Positions 47,301-56,039 of a DNA stretch of 64,000 bases are shown piece after piece (the stretch's first letter is position 1; each line of letters opens with the position of its first letter). A program made the translations under genes and the position numbers. Below the pieces are notes generated by a model. The model worked only from the letters and a program-made list of their open reading frames with translations, searched no databases and was not told the DNA's origin. Source of the stretch: Labrus mixtus (lineage: Eukaryota > Chordata > Actinopteri > Labriformes > Labridae); NCBI RefSeq assembly GCF_963584025.1, contig NC_083614.1, positions 2,690,501 through 2,754,500 of the forward strand, in the 5' to 3' direction.

Positions 47301-50300
47301 CCATTCACACACATTCACACACTGATGGTAGAGGCTGCTGTGTAAAGAGTCCATCAGTATTAACTCATCCATTCATACACATTCACACACTGATGGTAGA
47401 GGCTGCTGAGTAAAGAGTCCATCAGTATTAACTCGTCCATTCATACACATTCACACACTGATGGTAGAGGCTGCTGTGTAAAGACTCCATCAGTATTAAC
47501 TCATCCACTCATACACATTCACACACTGATGGTAGAGGCTGCTGAGTAAAGAGTCCATCAGTATTAACTCGTCCACTCATACACATTCACACACTGATGG
47601 TAGAGGCTGCTGTGTAAAGAGTCCATCAGTATTAACTCATCCATTCATACACATTCACACACTGATGGTAGAGGCTGCTGTGTAAAGAGTCCATCAGTAT
47701 TAACTCATCCATTCATACACATTCACACACTGATGGTAGAGACTGCTGTGTAAAGAGTCCATCAGTATTAACTCATCCATTCACACACATTCACACACTG
47801 ATGGTAGAGGCTGCTGAGTAAAGAGACCATCAGTATTAACTCATCCATTCACACACATTCACACACTGATGGTAGAGGCTGCTGTGTAAAGAGTCCATCA
47901 GTATTAACTCATCCATTCATACACATTCACACACTGATGGTAGAGGCTGCTTGGTAAAGAGTCCATCAGTATTTACTCATCCATTCATACACATTCACAC
48001 ACTGATGGTAGAGGCTGCTGAGTAAAGAGTCCATCAGTATTAACTCGTCCATTCATACACATTCACACACTGATGGTAGAGGCTGCTGTGTAAAGAGTCC
48101 ATCAGTATTAACTCGTCCACTCATACACATTCACACACTGATGGTAGAGGCTGCTGAGTAAAGAGTCCATCAGTATTAACTCATCCACTCATACACATTC
48201 ACACACTGATGGTAGAGGCTGCTTGGTAAAGAGTCCATCAGTATTTACTCGTCCATTCATACACATTCACACACTGATGGTAGAGGCTGCTGAGTAAAGA
48301 GTCCATCAGTATTAACTCATCCATTCATACACATTCACACACTGATGGTAGAGGCTGCTGAGTAAAGAGTCCATCAGTATTAACTCGTCCATTCATACAC
48401 ATTCACACACTGATGGTAGAGGCTGCTGTGTAAAGAGTCCATCAGTATTAACTCATCCATTCATACACATTCATACGCCGCTGACGAAGCAGTAGGAGCA
48501 ACTTGGGGTTAAGTGTCTTGCCCAAGGACACATCTGACGTTGCTGCAGGAGCTGGGGATCGAACCCCCGACCCTCTGGTTGAGAGATGACCGACTCTACT
48601 GACCCACAGCCGCCCTGCTATTTTGTCCCTTTAGGTGCACCGTAGATAAGCCTCCGCAGTGTCTCCCTGGGTTTGTACACATTGAAGCGATGCTGACGAA
48701 TCAGTGGGAGAAACTCGGGGTTAAGCATCTTGCCCAAGGACACATCGGACATGTGGCTGCATGTACAGAAAACAAGAAAATAATACCGCAATTAAGTCTT
48801 CTTCAGTTTTAGTTTTTCTTTGTATTGCTTTGTAGATCCGTTCGTTGGCACCGACCACAGACTCGTAAAACATCCTGAGTATGAGTCACAGCCTGTGACA
48901 TCGGGTCGTCCGACTCTTGCATTTTCTCTCTATCTTACTCTGATAACTTCCTCAGCTTGTTGTTGGATCAGAATAATAAGGGAGATTAACCAACAGCACA
49001 TGCTCCAAATATGTTTATAAAATCCAGGCGTTTGGAAGTTGAGTTAGAAGTGATACTGAACGTCTCTGTGAACCCTTTTTTAAGGTTTATTTTTGGGCTT
49101 TTTATGCCTTTATTTAGAGAGAGGACAAGGGATAGAGTCAGAAATCAGGGAGAGAGAGAGAGAGGGAGGGGAATGCAGGGGCGTGTGTGGCACTGACTTA
49201 GTGGTGGCCTGAAGTGTGATGTGCATAAACACACACAAACAATGTATGTTTTATGAAATAGATGTACAAAGTATTTATGCACAATTTAAAATCCCCAAAA
49301 AAAAGAAACTAAAAGAAACCTTTTGCAAAAAAAAAGCCAGAATAGTACTTTTTACACAAGTCCCGCCTCTGACAGGGAAAATAATAGCCAATCATAGTTT
49401 ATGATTGTTTTTTTTTAGAACCCCTCTGGCAACGCCCCTGGTAGAATGACATGGGAAAGTAGCCGCAGGTCGAAATTGAACCCGGGCCAACCATACATGG
49501 GGCACACGCACTAACCACTAGGCCAGGGGTTCCCAAACTTTACCATGCCAAGGACCCCATATAGCATTAGCCTCTAGCAGGGACCCCTCTCCTGCTACAT
49601 TTCTGGTGTCCCTCAAGGTTAGACTCACTGGCGAGGATCTTTTTGTCACATCATGGCCGCTCGTACTTGCTCTAGTGAAGCTGTCCTTTATGTTTTCTAG
49701 ATCATACCGGCGGGTTTCAGAGGCCAGGGTGGTGTTCCCCTGGTTGTAGCTCTCTTGCAGTAGTGTCATTGTCAGTCTTGTTGCCTGATGGCCTTTTTCT
49801 TTTGAGAAATGTTTTCATTTTTAGAGGAGGCAGGTTGCTAGTTTTCATTGGAACAGCAACTTTCTGATTGGTCAGTGTCACTCATTGTGGCTGCTAGATT
49901 CTGATTGGCTTTAGTGGCAGGGTTTTTTTAACTGAAAGATTGGAATAAAGAAGAACACACATTTTGATATATGCAGTGATTGATAACAACTTAAAGAGAC
50001 ATATTTATAACATTTTCTTTATTTTATTTGTTGATTTTTACGTCTTGTTTTGATCCTCCCTCCCCTTTCCTCTAAGTTTCTGGGACCCCCACTAGTGCTC
50101 AATTGCAAGCCCCAAGGGTGCGAGGAGCTTCACTTTGAAAAACACTGCACTAGGATACCGGCGCCCCATCTTCGTGAACTCTCGATATCTCCTTCTTGCA
50201 ACTCTACTGGTTTTCATTTAAATTACGTTTTAGTTTCTATATTTTGTCAGATAATGTACCAACTCTACAGACACAAGGTGTGATCTTAGTTAAAGTAGTT

Positions 50301-51500
50301 GTATATTAAATGCTGCAGTAATTTATTTATTATCTGTTTTCATATTTTTAATATGTATGGACGCTGGTTTGTTCTTGGCAGTCCGTGAAAGGTGTCTTAT
50401 AAACACAATAAACACTTCCTGCTTCATCACCAATCATCAAAGAGGCAGAGTCGTGTTTTCTGGCACAACTTCCCCAACTACCCAGGAGCATGGAGCGTGA
50501 AAGGATTAAAGAGGTCAAAAAGCTGCAGCAGCACTTTGTAGTATGAGGCTGGACTTTATTAACTTTAATAGTGCGACATGGCCAGTGGAAGATCAGAAAA
50601 GGTTACTGAAAAGCTGGTTAAAAAAGGGGGGGAGGGGTCATCTTCATGAAGCATCAGTGCCATAAAAATCATTATTGTAACCCTTTAAAAGTGTTATTTC
50701 CAGTCAGTGTTTCTAAAGCAGTGACCTCACGCTGCACTCAGAGCTGCAGCCAAAAAAGGTAACAAATAAACTTGGCACATATTTTGGGATTATCCTGCTT
50801 CGCTGTCACCTCTATCAAATCTAAACAGCCCGTTACTCCATCACTGATAAGCCTTTCACTTTAGTCTGAGCCCTCACTGCTGTGAAGTTTGTCTCTACAG
50901 AAACTGCATCATGTCACCAGAGTTATAACACGATGCAGCGATTATGCTTCCATTTGAGTCTAAGTTCATCAGAATGTAGGATTTCAAACATGGTCACTGT
51001 ATGTGTTTTCTTAATACAATCACAGATATGTCCACATAAGCGTAAATGTTCAACCGGACGTTTGATATGAAGGTTTCCCTTTCTGTTTTCTTGCAGTAGA
51101 GTGGTCACAGGAAGAAGACGTCCCGCAGAGCAGATGGCCACGATCTCCTCACGAACCGAACTCGCCCAGATCAACAAGGAGGAACCGCAAGAAGACGAAG
51201 AGCAGTCGCGACTGCCATTTGGAAAAGAAAGAGATGAGGGTGCGTGATCTTGGTCTTGGCTACGATTCAGACGAGATAATCCTCTTTAAGTACTGCGTTG
51301 GCACGTGCTTCAGCTCCCGCAAGAACTATGACCTGGCCCTCAAGTCTCTGATGGACAATGGGAGCATCACTGGGAAGAAGGTCAGCAGTCACCCATGCTG
51401 TCGGCCATCCCGCTATGAAACTGTGTCGTTCATGGACGCCCAGACCACGTGGCAGACAATTAAATGGCTTTCTGCAGCCAACTGCAGCTGTGTGGGATGA
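29681..51500 (+). CDS. artn: Artemin-type GDNF-family ligand precursor, four coding exons
   Basis: Artemin is a secreted neurotrophic factor that signals through GFRalpha3 and the RET receptor kinase. The exons at 29681-29711, 40678-40739, 42823-42997 and 51097-51500 join in exact phase (1, 0, 1) and encode 223 residues, close to the 220 of human artemin. Residues 33-44 (MLWMVASLLMLV) form a hydrophobic signal core after a polar 32-residue leader, an arrangement also seen in human artemin. Acidic pro-region residues follow. A basic RSTRRNRKKTK stretch (114-124) holds R-x-x-R sites for furin-type processing. The mature domain has seven cysteines at 129, 156, 160, 190, 191, 219 and 221, with the family's CxxxC, CC and CxC spacing. 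The block RYETVSFMDAQTTWQTI is closest to artemin rather than neurturin or persephin. Two N-x-S sites (177, 218) are possible glycosylation sites. Neighbouring st3gal3 matches the human ST3GAL3-ARTN order. The mature domain is firm; the first two exons rest on phase and open frame. Confidence 0.9.
31369..31860 (+). mobile_element. ~510-bp miniature element, nearly complete
   Basis: The left end TAAGCAGTATCCTCCGG parallels CAAGCAGCAACCTCCGG of the 3.4-kb copy at 59858. All internal blocks are present, ending GGGGGGACGTCACTCAGG. The last ~30 bases, AATATTTACAGTC onward, are missing. Confidence 0.8.
33803..34798 (+). mobile_element. Non-autonomous hAT element with 8-bp target duplication
   Basis: The terminal inverted repeats are TAGTGGTGGGCGATAT at 33803 and the complement of TAGAGGTGGGCGATAT at 34798. 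Direct repeats ATTCAGGG (33795-33802 and 34799-34806) flank it exactly. The 8-bp duplication and these ends fit hAT elements. The interior (996 bp) has no transposase frame. Confidence 0.9.
35168..36195. mobile_element. Degenerate G/C-rich DNA-transposon-like block
   Basis: It starts with CTCCGTGTCCACCTGGCGG and includes a segment ending ATCGACACGGGCC (~35690), which looks like an inverted partner of the start. A second part runs to GGTGTGTCAGGGCC (36175-36188), a terminal phrase common in fish DNA elements. Several runs of GAAAAAA and G/C-rich patches lie between. Open frames (up to 97 codons) are not conserved with anything recognised. Confidence 0.4.
37109..37630 (+). mobile_element. Miniature element with AAAGGTCACATAT ends (copy 1)
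   Basis: The left end TAAAAGTCACATAT and right end ATATGTGACCTTTAT form imperfect inverted repeats. The interior shares long blocks with 42168-42676 and, inverted, with 53742-54251 and 56959-57466: TGACATCACAAAGGGCAGTA, CCTCCCCCAGGTGGGTGACA, CAGAAACAGCCTGTTCTGAG. The ~90 bases before it are also shared with copy 2. The repeated open frames inside are mirrored in each copy but not protein-like. Confidence 0.8.
38270..38302. repeat. (CA)n microsatellite
   Basis: About 15 CA dinucleotides within artn intron 1, with one small interruption at the 3' end. Confidence 0.95.
39023..39622 (-). mobile_element. Possible solo LTR (600 bp, minus orientation)
   Basis: On the minus strand it begins TGTCATGATTGGGTC and ends CCACACCTGTGACA, so it has TG...CA ends. 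It is flanked by CTACA (39018-39022) and CTACG (39623-39627), a 4-of-5 direct repeat. A minus-strand AATAAA lies near one end. No retroviral or Gypsy coding sequence remains. Its LTR nature is inferred from ends and duplication only. Confidence 0.5.
40285..40375 (+). mobile_element. tRNA-like SINE head fragment
   Basis: GCTGCACGGTGCTGCAGTGG, then TTAGCGCTGTTGCTTCACAG, and a B-box-like GGTTTGAATCTCC. This is the 5' head of a widespread teleost repeat, truncated immediately downstream. Confidence 0.65.
40678..40739 (+). CDS. artn: artn coding exon 2
   Basis: The acceptor TCTTCAG ends at 40677 and the donor GTGAGC is at 40740. With the split codon it encodes DGKTWWRQEASTTQHHLKNWK and ends in phase 0, which exactly fits exon 3. 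Both splice sites and both phases agree, but the short polar peptide has no motif of its own. Confidence 0.55.
41519..41733 (-). mobile_element. Inverted partial copy of the 12548 element
   Basis: AAAGGTCCAATCAGTGAGAT and the next ~190 bases are the reverse complement of 12696-12893 with few differences. The other end of the element is missing. Confidence 0.75.
42168..42676 (+). mobile_element. Miniature element with AAAGGTCACATAT ends (copy 2)
   Basis: Left end TATAGGTCACACAT and right end GATATGTCACCTTTAAT. The interior is collinear with copy 1, with a deletion near 42487. It ends about 150 bases before artn exon 3. Confidence 0.8.
42823..42997 (+). CDS. artn: artn coding exon 3 (signal core and pro-region)
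   Basis: The acceptor is AACAG ending at 42822 and the donor GTTAGT at 42998. It encodes V, then MLWMVASLLMLVEDVF (signal core), an acidic SEEENKEANLDLQ stretch and RLHTPWPEDI, and ends in phase 1. An internal ATG at 42826 could act as an alternative start directly before the hydrophobic segment. Confidence 0.8.
43266..43705 (-). mobile_element. LTR-like or retroelement-end block (tentative)
   Basis: An A-rich block bounded by GGTCAC on both sides (ATGGTCACGACTG at the left, TGTGACGGTCAC at the right). Its style resembles 39023-39622 but it is not the same sequence. It has no coding sequence. Boundaries and class are uncertain. Confidence 0.3.
43893..44402 (-). mobile_element. ~510-bp miniature element, full length with 8-bp duplication
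   Basis: On the minus strand it runs from CAACCAGCAACCTCTGCTG to CATATTTACAGTCTGTG. It is flanked by AGAAAAAG (43885-43892) and AGGAAAAG (44403-44410), 7 of 8 identical. Both termini begin with CA when read inward. This is the best-delimited short copy of the family. Confidence 0.85.
45113..45440 (+). repeat. Interspersed element with three 21-bp tandem units (uninterrupted copy)
   Basis: It begins CTGAGAGTACTTTACTTGC, contains AGGACATGAAGTTAAGCAC and GCTTAGGGATCCCAAAG, and then three tandem AAGGTCAATGTGTGATGTCAT-type units at about 45272-45337. It ends near TGCAGCAGTGTCCTTC. The same sequence occurs inverted at 57557-63345, split by two insertions. The class is unknown. Confidence 0.75.
45420..45763 (+). 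mobile_element. SINE of the VNTR family, unexpanded full copy
   Basis: The head is at about 45497 (GGCTGTGGATCAGGTGGTAG, then B-box AGATTCGAACCCC). The body is CCACATGTCCGATGTGTCC, AGACACTTAACCCCGAATTG. It passes through TGATGAGTTACTTCCATCAG, where expanded copies carry the array, to the tail GTGTAGGTGTGACC and CACAAGCTCAAGTCCATG. The ~70 bases before the head are also shared with copy C, so the true 5' end may lie near 45420. Confidence 0.8.
46893..48626 (-). mobile_element. SINE with internal 68-bp VNTR, copy C (about 22 units)
   Basis: The tail is at 46893-46970, the array at about 46970-48475, and the body and tRNA-like head at 48476-48626. On the minus strand the B-box region reads GGGGGTTCGATCCCC and the A-box region GTGGGTCAGTAGAGTC. 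The 5' flank GGACAAAATAGCAGGGCGGC is shared with the unexpanded copy at 45420. Confidence 0.85.
48627..48770 (-). mobile_element. Second SINE body abutting copy C
   Basis: On the minus strand it reads CCACATGTCCGATGTGTCC, then TTGCTTAACCCCGAG-like text and CAGGGAGACACTGC. This is a further family body directly upstream of copy C, so the pair looks like a head-to-tail dimer. Confidence 0.6.
49176..49440. mobile_element. Miniature hAT-like element nested in a SINE
   Basis: It starts CAGGGGCGTGTG and ends AACGCCCCTG. The flanking octamers are GGGGAATG and GTAGAATG (6 of 8 match). The end sequence resembles that of the element at 55624-56039. Confidence 0.6.
49524..50147. mobile_element. hAT element nested in a SINE, 8-bp duplication
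   Basis: Ends are CAGGGGTTCCCAAACTTTAC and the complement of CAGTGTTTTTCAAAGTGAAG, typical of hAT/Charlie-like termini. Flanking octamers are CACTAGGC (49516-49523) and CACTAGGA (50148-50155), 7 of 8 identical. They fall inside the A-box region of the host SINE. Confidence 0.85.
51097..51500 (+). CDS. artn: artn coding exon 4 (pro-region end and mature cystine-knot domain)
   Basis: The acceptor is TTCTTGCAG ending at 51096 and the stop TGA is at 51498-51500. It encodes VEWSQEEDVPQ, the basic processing region, and the whole TGF-beta-superfamily GDNF-type domain with seven cysteines (CHLEK, YCVGTC, PCCRPS, NCSC). TTG at 51219 and ATG at 51234 lie inside the domain and are not starts. A polyadenylation signal was not identified with confidence. 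Confidence 0.97.
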
Positions 51501-52886
51501 CTGAAGAGAAGAGACTATCTGAAATACACAAGCAGAGGAGAGCTCTTGTGTGAAAGAGCAGGGTGCCACCAATACTGATCTTTATAGTTGGGGTAGTCGA
51601 TCCTGGTTCAGGTGGTCTGAGGAGTCGGCCCGAGATGGGATCCACAGTCCCTGCATGTCTACCAATGTCCAGGGGCAGTGGAAGGATTGTTTACTGCCAC
51701 AAGCAATAAGTACAGAGAGCAAACTATCTGACCTTTAGGGGCTAAGTTGGTGGACACTCTTTGTACCCTTGAATCAGCAGATTGAAGGCACGTGCAACAT
51801 CCTCTGGCAGCCATGTTTGAGGTCTTCAGCTCTTTTGCACAAGAAGGAATGAAGGGCATTTATTTTTTATTTTCAGTCCAACGTCTCAACAGTTTTCAAA
51901 ATGGTCACAAAGTGTGTATGTTTTTGTTGCTAACACATAGCCTTCTGGGTTAAAATGACATGCCAGTAGCATGGAGGAGAACGTTACCTTCAAGGCTTTC
52001 TGCCAGAAAGCTCCTTCTCTTTCACCCCACAAGTCCCTTGACAGCCCAGATACACGTAGATGGTTATTCAATAGACAATAGTGGTAAGTTTAAATTAAGT
52101 TAAAACAGTTAAATGGCTTTAGATAAGATTTGAACTGTGATTCAACGCTATAAAAACTCTACATGTTTTATGTTAGCCTGTTGACTTCTTAGTAAGCTAA
52201 CAAAGCTAACCACTCAATTGAGCTCAACAGTGGGAGACCACTTTTTTGGAGGCTTCTGGTCCTGGTTCCTGAAGTTAATTTCCCCTTTCAAATCCTCCTT
52301 TTCATTAAATCCTTATATCAAGAGATTGAAGCCTGTTACCATGACAACCAGCTACCCCAATACTCGAGACTCTAAAACCTTTGCTTCGGCGCAAAAATGC
52401 TGCTAAGAAACTGAGAAAAAGGCAAAGTTACAAGTTTCCGTAGTCAAGGAACTACATTACTCAGTTATTTTTCGGCAGCGTTGTTTGAACTTTTATATTC
52501 CTCTTGCTTTGTTTTATTTCCTATGATACACTTTCATTGTTTGCCAAAAGCCAGTTATCCAATGTACCTCCATGACGGAGCCAAATGTAATATCCCGATT
52601 GTTCTGAATCACCAGCAAAGCCTCTGTTGAAAAAAAAAAGTAACAGCCTCATATTAAGCAAAACTCGACCACTTAAAGACCAAATACTCTGACGTGAGGA
52701 CATGCTCATAAGAACTCACAACTTCGAATCAGTTGTAATATTTTGTTTTTGTAAATACAAATGGTCTTTATAAGACCAACAATCGCCTTCACAATGTGAT
52801 GCAACTCTACCTTACCTTCCAGGGCAGCTCAATCCTACTCTATCTGGTCGAGAAGAACTCCTCATGAGAGCAACGAGTAGGCAGTC

Positions 52887-52888
<2 letters not shown>

Positions 52889-52954
<66 letters not shown>

Positions 52955-52962
52955 ACACACAC
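52889..52962. repeat. (CA)n microsatellite
   Basis: About 36 AC dinucleotides with a single AG interruption near 52949. This is the longest dinucleotide array in the window. Confidence 0.98.
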
Positions 52963-53741
52963 GGGCAAACACTTTAACATGACCACATTGGCTTTTCTAA
53001 ATTCAGCTATAATACCGCATTAACGTTTAGCCAGCCTATGCTAATGAATAATTCATTTATAAGTCTGCAGTGCTGGTTTCAGCACGGCTTGTTTACACCT
53101 CTGGCAGCAGTCTATTGTAAGACACCGTCACAAATATAGTCATGGGCTAACCATCAGTCAGAGACACAGCTTTTCAGCACATGGTCTATTTTCAGATCAG
53201 GTGTGACATGACACCACTTACAACCACTCAGCCTGCAGTTTAAACAAACGAGTGGACAACGAGTTCAGATGTCGTGTGTGTGTGTCACTGCTGAACGAAC
53301 ACATCTGCAAGCAGCTTTGCAAAGACGCAGCGTAGACTGCAATCTTATCAATACCTACTTATACTATGTCAAACACAATGCAGGTTAATAATGAGCACAT
53401 GCAAGCATTTAACTATTTAGCTTTCCACAATGACTTTTCCTTTTTTGAGGAAAACTGCTCTTACAGAATAAAAGCCAAGTCTAATTGTTGAAGTGGCTTC
53501 TTCCTTCACTGGCTTCCCACCCACCTACGCCTCCGCATTGTTTGTTTAATGAATAGTAGCATTCACATTCATTTTTTGTAAAAAGTGTGTAATCCAATTT
53601 GTGTGTGAGGGGGTTTTCATGCTTCATGTTACACTCACATTGCACTTATTTTGGCTCATCATGGACAGCAGATGGCATGAAATCGTTCATAGTCAAATTG
53701 CCAGCTTAATTATAATGTAGTAAAAAATTACAAAATATATA

Positions 53742-54251
53742 AAAGGTCACATATCCTCCTCCTCTTCAACCAGTTTAAATAAGTCTCAGAGCTCCACAAA
53801 ACATGTGTGTGAAGTTTCTTGTTCTAAATCCACTCTGATCCTGTATTTGATCATGTCTATAAACCCCTCTAACAGGCTGTTTCTGTGTCTGTACGTTTAA
53901 ATATGTAAATGAGCTGTGTCTGACCACGCCCCCTCTCTGGAAGGACTTGGGTGTCTCAGGCTTCCTCGCTCCATGTCCTATTGTTTACGGTGAGAAGGCA
54001 GACTCAGAGGGCAGAACAAACACCTAGCTGTGGGAGTGTCACCCACCTGGGGGAGGGGCTACTGCCCTTTGTGATGTCATGAAGGGAAAATCTCTAAACG
54101 GCCTGTTTGAGCACACATTTTCTGAAAAGTGGAGCAGGAAGAAGACGGAGAGGATGGACTTTTCTCATCATTGGGGGTTTGTAGACAGACTAGAGACACA
54201 TGTTAGAGTTAGAGAAACATGGTGAAGTGGATTCTGTATATGTGACCTTTA
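53742..54251 (-). mobile_element. Miniature element with AAAGGTCACATAT ends (copy 3, inverted)
   Basis: AAAAGGTCACATATCCTCCTC at the left and GTATATGTGACCTTTAAC at the right form inverted ends. The interior is the reverse complement of copies 1 and 2. No clear target duplication was resolved. Confidence 0.85.
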
Positions 54252-55623
54252 ACTTCTATCATTTAAAGCAAAAAGTCACAAAAAAAGAAGTGCTCCACAA
54301 TTCTTTTACATCACACGGTGAATAATCAGAACGTGCAATGTGTGCAGCTCTTCCTTTATCAGTTGGATGGCGTGTTACTTTGTGCATTGGCTGAAGAAAG
54401 TGGCTCTTGATGTCCACACTATGTTGCAGTTGTTGTAAGGATACTGAGCTGGTCACACACATCGTGGTAACATTTTGAAAGTATTCTTTGAAACTGTGTG
54501 TATCGGTGCTGAAGGCTTTGTTCTGCTGTGTTCTGTCCTTTACTAAACATGTTGATGAGACTTTGAGAAATTCTTGAGAATGACAAGAAGAAGTTTCAGT
54601 TTCCAGTCCGTCTGTAAACTGAAGTGAGTACCACATATCGTATAGTAGAAGATTTATTTTGTACATGCAAGCGCTGTAAGACAGAATTCATTCAATCTTT
54701 CGTCTGTGTTCAGCTGCTTTAAAACAAGTCTAAAAATATCCATGTGAGGCTTTGGCCTGCTTGTACTTTGTTTCATAGCAGCATGTCTCTCCGAAGAGTG
54801 TGTTTCCACGGATCACACTGGGATAACAAAGCACCTCCAGATATTTTTATTACTACAGTTGGTCCTGCCTCCCACTATTCAGCTCACTGAAAAACGTCCA
54901 ACTTTTTTTTTTTGTGTTCATCTGGATCATCTGAAGAATGCTTACAGCCAAGCTCTCACACAATCTCACATTTGCTTTCAATTACACCCGCTCATGTTTC
55001 ATACAAGTGCAGGTTGTACAGCTCGAAGCTAAACAGAGACTCACAGGAGAATAGGAGGAAAAGAAATATCACAAATAAGGGCCCAAACACCATCTAACTG
55101 GACCTTTGGTCTGTGACCCTTTCCTCAAATTAAACACAACAAACCAAAAATGACTCTGCTTATGATCCGCTCACGGGGTAGATTTCATTCATTTCTGGAT
55201 TTCACACGTGTTGTTCATATAAATGTAAAGAAAACAGATGGCATGGAGTCACTGTCAGGTGAATAGCTTCTCCTCTGTAGGTAAACTATTTCCCTATTGT
55301 GCTAAGATCCGACAACCACATGGCATGGGTGCCTCTCATTTCTCACTAAAGTCTTCCTAATTTTCCCACTTGCATCTTCTGATCTTTGTCACATTTGCGT
55401 AAGATGCAAGGGACATATTCAGGAGGAATGTCCCCTCATCTGACTGTGTATAAGACAGCTTTTAGCATGTTTCTCAAAACGGTAAAGTGCCCCATTTATA
55501 AGCTTGTTAGAGCCACCAAGCGGTCCAGTTCAGTCCGGTTCGATACGGTCTGCATTAATTTGGGAATGAAACTAAAATAAGTGATCCATACTGTCCTACT
55601 TTTTTGCTCACCTTCTGTTGAAA

Positions 55624-56039
55624 CAGGGGCGTGTCCAGAGGGCTGACCTGTAGTGGCATGGGGCCCCCTTGAAATCGTTTTGGCCACCCCAATTGCCACC
55701 CTACGACCCTTGAATATTATTGGTTATTGGCCTTGCCAGAGGTGGGTCTTATGTTGAAATCCCCTATTCAGACTGTGTTGCAACAGGCAGCTCGTACTTT
55801 TCAGTTTGCCGATGTTTTTTTGCAATATTTAAAATACTTTAAATTGTGTCTTTGGGCAACATATTCTTTTGAGTCCTTGAAGAACGAAGCTTAGAAGATG
55901 TACATGTTGCCGTTATCCTGTGTTATTTAAGGTGGATGTGATTGGTGCAGACAGAAAGGGTAAATAAACGCTCTTCATTCATGTGTGTGCACACAAACTG
56001 TTGGGCCACCCCAGTCCAAAAAGTCTGGACAAGCCCCTG
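55624..56039. mobile_element. 416-bp non-autonomous hAT element, perfect 8-bp duplication
   Basis: The inverted ends are CAGGGGCGTGTCCAGA and the complement of CAGGGGCTTGTCCAGA (15 of 16). The flanks TGTTGAAA (55616-55623) and TGTTGAAA (56040-56047) are identical. It has no transposase frame. Confidence 0.93.

Larger units (their letters stand above)
49080..50166 (-). mobile_element. SINE interrupted by two hAT-type insertions
   Basis: The pieces 50148-50166, 49441-49523 and 49080-49175, read on the minus strand, form one tRNA-derived SINE. They give GGGGCGCCGGTATCCTAG, then TGGTTAGTGCGTGTG, B-box GGGTTCAATTTCG, body ACTTTCCCATGTCATTC, and the 'ctctctctctccctgatttc' body with a 'cataaaaagcccaaaaataaa' tail. 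Two elements with their own inverted ends interrupt it (49176-49440 and 49524-50147). Confidence 0.75.
42998..51096. other. artn intron 3 (8 kb), repeat-rich
   Basis: It contains an LTR-like block (43266-43705), a miniature element (43893-44402), a 21-bp-repeat element (45113-45440), an unexpanded SINE (45420-45763), the third SINE-VNTR (46893-48626) and a SINE broken by two hAT elements (49080-50166). 44410-45110, 45765-46890 and 50170-51096 hold nothing recognised. Confidence 0.75.

Noticed and set aside
48820..49020. Open frame starting DPFVGTDHRLVKHPEYESQ as an extra artn exon
   Set aside because: No usable phase or conserved motif; exons 3 and 4 join directly without it.
54259..54666. 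135-codon minus-strand open frame
   Set aside because: It has no recognised domain and lies in A/T-rich intergenic sequence; a chance frame is more likely.
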